A stretch of DNA of 64,000 bases, from contig NZ_JYNQ01000001.1 of NCBI RefSeq assembly GCF_000934685.1, forward strand, positions 3,068,501 to 3,132,500, written 5' to 3'. The notes beneath the pieces are model-generated. The model saw only the letters and a program-made list of their open reading frames with translations. It ran no database searches and was not told the origin of the DNA. The DNA comes from Lacinutrix sp. Hel_I_90 (GTDB lineage: Bacteria > Bacteroidota > Bacteroidia > Flavobacteriales > Flavobacteriaceae). Position 1 is the first letter of the stretch, and each line of letters starts with the position of its first letter. Positions 56,627 to 64,000 of the stretch are shown here, piece after piece. The translations under genes and the position numbers were made by a program.

Positions 56627-59059
56627 TTAATTTATTTCATAGACTAAAATAGTGCTATCGTCACCTCGTGTAACAAACTCTAAAGCCGGGTCTTTGTCTA
56701 TATTGTCTAACTCAATAGCAGCAGTGCCATACACAGGGAAATTTGGTAATTCTTTTGCTTGACTGTCATATAATAATACTTTTTGTGACTGTAAGTCGGT
56801 TATGGCTACATAGATTTTATTGTTAATATAAAAGAGTTTAGGCGCAGTGTAATTACCAAAATTAAGTTCTAATGTTTTATTTTTTATTTTTAATTTATTT
56901 TCGTTTTGGGCAACAAGAGTTTGAGTAGTTGTTATTAAATTAGTGTCTTTACCATAAAGCGTGCTTGTTGCTACTTTTCCTTTTTGATCTATTTCTATCA
57001 AACTGCCATCTTTTGTTGTGGTTGCAAAACCATTTTCATAATGAAATACGGGCTGGTTTGAAAACTCGAGGCTTGTTTTAGGGGTGACTCTCGGTTTACC
57101 TCGACGGGATAAAATATGTAATTCTTTATCTGTTTTAATAACAATATAATCTTTGCTACCTATACGGAAATGTTGTGGTTGATGATTTATGACCTCGTTA
57201 GCAGAAGAAAATTTAAAACCCTGAACTGTTTTGCCTTTTCCGTCGTATAACAAGACATGCTTTCCTTGGGTAACAAATAACCTGTAATTCTTTTTCTTAT
57301 CATAATCAAAAACAGAAAGCGGTTGGGTAATATTATCATTAAACAATAACGGGTAACCATCAACGTCTTTGCCATTTCTAGCTATTAAATATACACGATT
57401 TGGTGTAGCAAATGCGAGCTGCAGTCTGCCATTTTTGTAGATGTCTATTTGCTCAATCCTACCTAAAACAGGACCGTTAAGTTGTTTTTTCCAAAGAATA
57501 GTACCTGTATTGGAAATTAAATACAACTTGTTATTAATGTCTTGTACAACAATCTCTTTTTCGTTTGTACGATGATTAATAACAAACTGTGGGTCATTTA
57601 ATAATCTAACATCTAGTTTAATGTTTAACACTTCAGTGATAGCATTGCTTTCAGCCCTTACTTTATCCTTTTTTATAATAGCATTTAGGTGTGCGTAATC
57701 GGTGTCGTATATAAATTGTAAAGCAGATATTTTGTAGTTTTCAAAATCGGATTCTAAAGTAGCCTCTAAATTTGTTTCCAACATGTTTTTTAGAACCTGA
57801 GACTTTGAAACTTGCAAAATAGAAGCATCTGTACTTAGGTTTTTTGCGATTGCTTTGTAATAGTCGCGGGAACTTAAAGAGGTTTCGTTTTGGTAATTAG
57901 CAATAATGTTCTCCAGGCTTTCTGTACTGTTTCCAAAAATCACGAACTGTTCAATAACACAATAATAATTTGCGTTATCATAAGTTATTAGAGGTTGAAA
58001 CGTTTCTGAGAAAAGTTCTGGTTTACTGAAATTAAAAATTTCAATTTGCCTGTAGGTTTCTTCCAGACTTTGCTCACCTATCAAAGCATCTTTAGTAGCA
58101 ATAATATCAATAGAATTTAATACAATAGCCTTACTATTTGTTTGATAAATCACGCCAACTTCAACTATATTATCAAAAAGCGTAGTAGAAGGTAGTGAAT
58201 CCTGTGTTTTTCTAAAAGCCTTCAACTGTGTCTTTAAAACAGAAAAATCATCAAAAGTAAAACTCAAAAAGCCATCACAATTATTTGGGGCAATTTGTGC
58301 CAATTGATTTTCATGCGGCGTTGTATTCTTAAAGATATTAATTAAACTTTCGGTGGAATCTTTCGCTTGAGTTATACCACTTAATATAATTTGATCTTGA
58401 GATACTGCGGCATCAAAAGTAGTAAGCTCCGTAAAGTCTTTAAAAGGGAGTGTTTCAGAATAAAACAATGTTTTAATGGCATTCGATTCTTGGGAATTTA
58501 TTATAACCGAAAGTGGTTTTTCTTTATTAATAGTATTAAAAGCAGCGCTTATTTTTTCATTTTTAAAATTTTTATCCAGTAGGGATTTTAGTATATCTAC
58601 GGTTGAAGCAATCACCGTGACGCTATCTTTTAATACGGCATAAATTACTTCATTTTTATAAGTGAATTTTTGCGCTTTGAGTTTACCAATGGTTACGCTT
58701 TCTGCTTTGTGATTAGGTAAAGCAGCAATATTAAATAAATTTGAAACGCTTTTGGTAGATAATGCAAATTGTACTCCGTTTTTTTTATCCTTAAAAAAAG
58801 ATAAGACCACTGGTTCTGTCGTTGATATAAAATCTAAACAAGCTAACTTTTTTGATAACAGTCTAGAAAGTTCGGTTGAAGCTAAATTACTAATCAAATC
58901 ATTATTATTAACGTTGCTTTTCAGGTTTTCTATACCATTAACATTCAAAATAATTTCCGCGTTTTTAGGCACAAAATCATAAATTGAGGTATTGCTTTTG
59001 CGAGTGTTGCAACTTAAAATAGTAAATGTAAAAAGGACGATTAGCCAGAAATACTTCAT
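56627..59059 (-). CDS. Large lipoprotein with C-terminal propeller-like region
   Basis: An 810-residue lipoprotein (YFWLIVLFTFTILSCNTRK, Cys17). The N-terminal 480 residues include a DUF3352-like start (YDFVPKNAEIILNVNGIENL) and are of mixed structure; the last 330 have WD/PQQ-like repeats (VVQDINNKLYLISNTGTILW, RLQLAFATPNRVYLIARNGK, YRLFVTQGKHVLLYDGKGK, LHILSRRGKPR, LIEIDQKGKV), so a beta propeller is likely. In Flavobacteriaceae a gene of this kind is often next to rnhB. The role is unknown; it is probably an outer-membrane lipoprotein. Confidence 0.75.
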   Translation of the reverse strand: MKYFWLIVLFTFTILSCNTRKSNTSIYDFVPKNAEIILNVNGIENLKSNVNNNDLISNLASTELSRLLSKKLACLDFISTTEPVVLSFFKDKKNGVQFALSTKSVSNLFNIAALPNHKAESVTIGKLKAQKFTYKNEVIYAVLKDSVTVIASTVDILKSLLDKNFKNEKISAAFNTINKEKPLSVIINSQESNAIKTLFYSETLPFKDFTELTTFDAAVSQDQIILSGITQAKDSTESLINIFKNTTPHENQLAQIAPNNCDGFLSFTFDDFSVLKTQLKAFRKTQDSLPSTTLFDNIVEVGVIYQTNSKAIVLNSIDIIATKDALIGEQSLEETYRQIEIFNFSKPELFSETFQPLITYDNANYYCVIEQFVIFGNSTESLENIIANYQNETSLSSRDYYKAIAKNLSTDASILQVSKSQVLKNMLETNLEATLESDFENYKISALQFIYDTDYAHLNAIIKKDKVRAESNAITEVLNIKLDVRLLNDPQFVINHRTNEKEIVVQDINNKLYLISNTGTILWKKQLNGPVLGRIEQIDIYKNGRLQLAFATPNRVYLIARNGKDVDGYPLLFNDNITQPLSVFDYDKKKNYRLFVTQGKHVLLYDGKGKTVQGFKFSSANEVINHQPQHFRIGSKDYIVIKTDKELHILSRRGKPRVTPKTSLEFSNQPVFHYENGFATTTKDGSLIEIDQKGKVATSTLYGKDTNLITTTQTLVAQNENKLKIKNKTLELNFGNYTAPKLFYINNKIYVAITDLQSQKVLLYDSQAKELPNFPVYGTAAIELDNIDKDPALEFVTRGDDSTILVYEIN

Positions 59060-59094
59060 TTATTTTTTTTATAAAATTTAAAGAATGCTCAAAA

Positions 59095-59694
59095 TTACAA
59101 TTCTAATTTTAATTGTTCAGGTAATAGTCTGAAGGTTTTTCTGTGGTATTTGGTAATGCCATATTTTCTAATGGCCTCCCGATGTTCTTTTGTAGGGTAG
59201 CCTTTGTTTTGTTTCCAGTTGTACATTGGGAATTCTTCGTGAATTTTAGTCATGTAGGCATCTCTATAAGTTTTAGCTAAAACAGAAGCCGCAGCAATGC
59301 TCAAATATTTACTGTCTCCTTTTATAATGGTTTTATAAGTAATAGCATTTAATGGTTTAAACCTATTACCATCTACGATTATAAATTCTGGCGCGGGGGT
59401 TAACTTTATTATGGAACGTTGCATCGCAATTATAGACGCATTAAGTATGTTAACGCTATCAATCTCTGCTTCAAAAACATGAGTAAAAGCAAACGAGAGT
59501 GCTTCAGCTTCAATAATAGGTTTTAAAAATTCACGTTTAGTTTCAGAGAGTTGTTTTGAATCGTTTAAGATGGAATTGTTAAAATCTTTTGGTAATATAA
59601 CGGCTGCAGCAGTAACAGGGCCAGCAAGACAACCTCTGCCAGCTTCATCTGTACCGCATTCCAAATCAAAACCAGAGTAATTTAATTTTAGCAT
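59095..59694 (-). CDS. rnhB: Ribonuclease HII
   Basis: A 199-residue RNase HII. The DEG-type active site begins [20 protein letters not shown], with Asp16 and Glu17; downstream acidic residues are in VDGN ([11 protein letters not shown]) and in the KTYRDAYM segment. The ending [31 protein letters not shown] is classical. It removes ribonucleotides from DNA and RNA primers. Confidence 0.95.
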   Translation of the reverse strand: MLKLNYSGFDLECGTDEAGRGCLAGPVTAAAVILPKDFNNSILNDSKQLSETKREFLKPIIEAEALSFAFTHVFEAEIDSVNILNASIIAMQRSIIKLTPAPEFIIVDGNRFKPLNAITYKTIIKGDSKYLSIAAASVLAKTYRDAYMTKIHEEFPMYNWKQNKGYPTKEHREAIRKYGITKYHRKTFRLLPEQLKLEL

Positions 59695-60001
59695 TTATAT
59701 AATTCTTAACATCCTAAACTAATAATAAATTGTAATATCGATGAAATTTAGAAAAGGCTTAGAAATAATTTGAATTATTTTTCGTTGATTTAAATCAAAA
59801 AAACGAAGTATATTCTTGAATAGGGTCTGTTTTTTAAGGAAAATAAGTAAAAAATAAAGGAATTGATTTAGTCTTTTTCATGTTTAATACATATGAATTG
59901 GTCTTTCTGAGTATAATATAAAAATCCTTGTAGATATTTACTATTTTTACCGCAAATTTAAGGTGCTTACCAGAGTAAGTTTTACAAATAATAGGAATTT
60001 A

Positions 60002-61987
60002 ATGAATAAAGTAGTTTTAGTTGTTTTTTTTATGTCTTTTGCTGTCTTTGCTAAAGCACAAACGCGACCAACAGCACAACCATTAGAAAAAGATCCAAAT
60101 AATTATTCTGGAGAGGTGGGGCAGCCAAATGATTCTATTAGAAGGGGGTCAGGCAAGAGCACGAGTAACAAGAACATAAAAAATAAAGACGCAAAAATCA
60201 CAGATTATCTTATTGTTTCTCACCTGAGTGATACCACTTATGTGGATACTACTTTGACCATTCTAAAAGAATACAAATACAATTATTTACGTAAAGATAA
60301 TTTTAATTTAATGCCATTTTCAAACTTGGGTCAAAGTTATAATACATTGAGTGAAAATTTTGAAAGTACTAGTTTAATGCCAAAGTTTGGAGCACGAGCA
60401 AGGCATTTTAATTATATGGAAATTGAAGACATAAATTATTTTCATGTTCCGACACCGCTAACCGAGCTTATGTATAAAAGTGCTTTCGAACAAGGTCAGT
60501 TAATTGATGCTTTGTTTACAACTAACACCTCAAAACAGCTCAATTTTTCAATAGCTTACAAAGGATTACGCTCCTTGGGTAAGTACCAACATATACTTAC
60601 GAGTACTGGTAATTTTAGATTTACTACAAGTTATAAAACTAAAAATGAGCGTTACGTAGCTAATACACATTTTGTGGCTCAGGATTTATTTAATCAGGAA
60701 AATGGAGGAATTAAAGCTGATAATCTACAATTTTTTGAAATTGGCGATGAAGATTTTCTTGACAGAGGCGTTTTTGAGGTCAATTTTGAAGATGCTCAAA
60801 ATATGCTTAAAGGAAAGCGATTTTACCTTAATCATACATATAACATTATAAATAAGTCAGATTCAATCTCAAAAAACAATCTAAACATAACGCATGTTAT
60901 GGCATTAGAAGATAAAAGTTACCTTTTTGAGCAAACACGACAAAACGCTTTTTTTGGTGATGGCTTTAAACAGTCTAATCTTAGAGATAGAGTAACTTTA
61001 GAAGAACTACACAATGAGCTACAGCTTAATTATAGCAATAATATAATAGGAAACTTACAGTTTAATGCTTCTCATCATAATTATAATTATGGGTATGATA
61101 AAATTGTAGTATTAAATAGTAGTGTTATACCTAATAGGTTAAAAGGAGATGTATTGGGAGTTGGTGGTAAATACAAGAAGCAAATTAAAGGGTTTTTGTT
61201 AAAAGGAGAATTAGGGGTCAATGTTTCGGGTGATTTCGAAGGAAACTATATCAAAGCAGAAGCTTCTTATACTATAAACGACGATTTAAGTATTCAAGCA
61301 CAAATAAATCATAATGCATCTGCTCCAAATTATAATGCTCAATTGTATCAGAGTGATTATATAAACTATAATTGGAAGAATGATTTCAATAACATAGAAA
61401 CACAGCAATTAGCCTTTAATATTAATTCTAATAAGTACGTAAATCTATCAGTAGATTTATCAACGATTAATGATTATGTCTATTTTGCAAAAGATGAAAC
61501 CACAAACTTCGTTAAGCCTTTTCAAAACGATAAAGCAATATCCTATCTTAGGCTAAAAGCGGAAAAAGAATTTATATATGGTAATTTCAGACTTAATAAC
61601 ACGGTCATGTACCAAAATGTTCAAGATGAAAATATGGTGTTCAATGTGCCAGAGCTTATAACACGAAACACATTGTATTATGCTAACCATGTTTTCAAAA
61701 AAGCGTTGTACCTTCAAACAGGGGTGACTTTTAATTATTTTACAGAATACAACATGAATGGCTACGACCCATTATTGGCAGAATTCTACACACAGAATGA
61801 TGAAAAGCTTGGTGGTTTTCCAAGATTAGATTTTTTTGTGAATGCAAAAATTCGTCAAACACGAATCTATCTCAAAGCAGAGCACTTTAATGCTTCTTTT
61901 ACAGGGCGTGATTATTTTTCTGCACCAAATAATCCATATCGTGATTTTTCAGTCCGTTTTGGTGTCGTTTGGAACTTCTTTCTATAA
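60002..61987 (+). CDS. Putative beta-barrel porin
   Basis: A 661-residue outer-membrane protein. The start at 60002 gives a good signal peptide (VVLVVFFMSFAVFAKAQ); the GTG at 59963 would put residues ahead of it. The mature protein starts with a charged linker (RRGSGKSTSNKNIKNKDAK), then DYLIVSHLSDTTYVDTTLTI, and long stretches of alternating hydrophobic residues typical of strands, ending YRDFSVRFGVVWNFFL with terminal aromatic/hydrophobic residues. It is like the putative porin family of Flavobacteriaceae. Substrate unknown. Confidence 0.82.
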   Translation: MNKVVLVVFFMSFAVFAKAQTRPTAQPLEKDPNNYSGEVGQPNDSIRRGSGKSTSNKNIKNKDAKITDYLIVSHLSDTTYVDTTLTILKEYKYNYLRKDNFNLMPFSNLGQSYNTLSENFESTSLMPKFGARARHFNYMEIEDINYFHVPTPLTELMYKSAFEQGQLIDALFTTNTSKQLNFSIAYKGLRSLGKYQHILTSTGNFRFTTSYKTKNERYVANTHFVAQDLFNQENGGIKADNLQFFEIGDEDFLDRGVFEVNFEDAQNMLKGKRFYLNHTYNIINKSDSISKNNLNITHVMALEDKSYLFEQTRQNAFFGDGFKQSNLRDRVTLEELHNELQLNYSNNIIGNLQFNASHHNYNYGYDKIVVLNSSVIPNRLKGDVLGVGGKYKKQIKGFLLKGELGVNVSGDFEGNYIKAEASYTINDDLSIQAQINHNASAPNYNAQLYQSDYINYNWKNDFNNIETQQLAFNINSNKYVNLSVDLSTINDYVYFAKDETTNFVKPFQNDKAISYLRLKAEKEFIYGNFRLNNTVMYQNVQDENMVFNVPELITRNTLYYANHVFKKALYLQTGVTFNYFTEYNMNGYDPLLAEFYTQNDEKLGGFPRLDFFVNAKIRQTRIYLKAEHFNASFTGRDYFSAPNNPYRDFSVRFGVVWNFFL

Positions 61988-62003
61988 TCCTATAATAACA
62001 ATT

Positions 62004-62088
62004 GGGGCGTTCCCTTTCAGGTCGGGTTTTCCGCTGTATCTTTTGCAAAAAAGCAAAAGGATGCCGCTGCAACCCCTAACGCGGGCAA
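62004..62088. repeat. Large flavobacterial palindromic repeat
   Basis: About 85 bp: GGGGCGTTCCC, then GGGTTTTCCGCTGTATCTTT, a TTTTGC / GCAAAA hairpin at the centre, GGATGCCGCTGCA and CCCCTAACGCGGG. The CCGCTGTATC / GGATGCCGC arms pair imperfectly. Elements of this form (GGGGCGT...CCGCT...CCCTAACGC) are scattered in many Flavobacteriaceae. A split copy lies at 15403-15492. Confidence 0.7.
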
Positions 62089-62308
62089 ATAGCTAAGTGT
62101 AAAGCATTCTCTTTTTGGCGCTGTCTTTATAGAAAGGGTGTTATTCACGCTTGGATAACAAATAGTTTCAAAGCCTTGGAAAAAAGAGCCTATATATAAA
62201 GGACAGATTGGCTCTAAAAAAACAAGATTATTTTTGTTTGTAAAGTGCTTAAAACAAAGGCGGTAAGGGAGTGGTTAAAAAAAGATTAAAAAAGTTCTAA
62301 AAAAAGGG
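62089..62308. other. Spacer between the repeat and the rRNA promoters
   Basis: AT-rich spacer with no gene. Together with the repeat and promoters it makes up the 780 bp between the porin and the 16S gene. A short reading frame overlapping the promoters further right is not believable. Confidence 0.5.
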
Positions 62309-62338
62309 TTGCCATAACTAAAAAAGAATCTATATTTG
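62309..62338 (+). promoter_or_regulatory. rRNA promoter P1
   Basis: TTG (62309-62311), 19 bp, TATATTTG (62331-62338), followed by CACCCGCTAAGCGA. A full match to the Bacteroidota housekeeping consensus. Confidence 0.85.
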
Positions 62339-62429
62339 CACCCGCTAAGCGAAACAGGTGTAGACTTGGGCAGCAAAGCAACGTTCATTAAAAGGCTTAC
62401 AAAAAAAGATTATTTTTTTAAAATAAGTG

Positions 62430-62459
62430 TTGAGATAACAAAAAAAGGTTGTAAGTTTG
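62430..62459 (+). promoter_or_regulatory. rRNA promoter P2
   Basis: TTG (62430-62432), 19 bp, TAAGTTTG (62452-62459). Same spacing as P1 and P3 but a different downstream sequence. Confidence 0.7.
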
Positions 62460-62555
62460 CAATCCGAAAAAACAGCAATGTTTTTTCAAAAAAGTTCAAA
62501 AGAAATTTATTGAGATACGGATTAAAAAAAGATTTAGTTTTTTTTATAAAAAGTA

Positions 62556-62585
62556 TTGTGGGATTGGAAATAAGTTTTATATTTG
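62556..62585 (+). promoter_or_regulatory. rRNA promoter P3
   Basis: TTG (62556-62558), 19 bp, TATATTTG (62578-62585), followed by the same CACCCGCTAAGCGA as P1. About 180 bp ahead of the mature 16S 5' end. Confidence 0.85.
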
Positions 62586-62764
62586 CACCCGCTAAGCGAT
62601 AAAAGTCTTAGAGAAACAGAAAACAAGTTCATATACATATTGAATTGACAGCGTAAGAAAGTTATTGGAAACAATAATTTTCAAACAAGAGAATAAGCCA
62701 TTTTGAGTACTAAAATTAATTTCTTTGGTTGTTAAGCAAATTAGTCGAAAGACTTTAAAATTTA

Positions 62765-64000
<1,236 letters not shown>

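Noticed and set aside
62336..62602. 88-codon frame ahead of the 16S gene
   Set aside because: It spans rRNA promoters P2 and P3, its codon make-up is a Lys/Phe-rich translation of AT-rich leader, and nothing in it is protein-like.

Overview
The window comes from a marine-type member of the family Flavobacteriaceae (Bacteroidota). The evidence is an AT-rich genome, a 16S rRNA gene of flavobacterial type at the right edge, rRNA promoters of the Bacteroidota form TTG-N19-TAnnTTTG, many N-terminal lipoprotein signals, and family-specific proteins (DUF5522, DUF4136, S74-type tail-fibre protein, fused E1 alpha/beta dehydrogenase). The genus cannot be fixed by reading alone.

Bases 1-12.2 kb hold an aerobic phenylacetate catabolic cluster: the end of paaA, then paaB, paaC, paaD, paaG, paaH, paaI, paaJ, paaZ, a paaF-like hydratase and paaY. 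Unrelated small genes sit between them (a broken four-helix-bundle gene, a zinc peptidase, a GIY-YIG protein). The spacers are full of short dispersed palindromic repeats, and some start codons touch these repeats. A divergent Lrp/AsnC regulator then leads into a branched-chain 2-oxoacid module (E2, branched-chain aminotransferase, fused E1; no E3 here).

From 17.7 to 45.5 kb lies a mosaic of housekeeping and envelope genes: hutU coupled to a DUF5522 gene, an S74 tail-fibre protein, an ACC-deaminase-like PLP enzyme, a glucosaminidase-LysM lipoprotein, hemL, a DUF2157/GDYXXLXY membrane pair, a FUSC transporter-like protein, a peptidase M49-like lipoprotein, tandem alpha/beta hydrolases, lysS, a Pmp3-type peptide, lipB and a nucleoid-associated protein.

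The most interesting region is 45.6-56.6 kb. An ECF sigma factor and a membrane anti-sigma-like TPR protein overlap by one base, and a convergent TPR-CHAT protease gene overlaps their 3' end by 4 bp. Around them lie genes for surface lipoproteins and one outer-membrane barrel. Six of the upstream regions share the arrangement GTTAAC-N16/17-(T/C)AT(T/A)AA, including the one in front of the sigma gene itself. I propose this is the promoter of that sigma factor, so that the locus is a self-contained regulon with a caspase-like protease as possible signal input. The CHAT gene is preceded directly by a perfect terminator hairpin whose T-run ends at its ATG, which suggests attenuated expression. A decayed lipoprotein paralogue lies in the same region.

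The right end carries a large lipoprotein gene, rnhB, a putative porin, a long palindromic repeat, three tandem rRNA promoters and the first 1.24 kb of a 16S rRNA gene.
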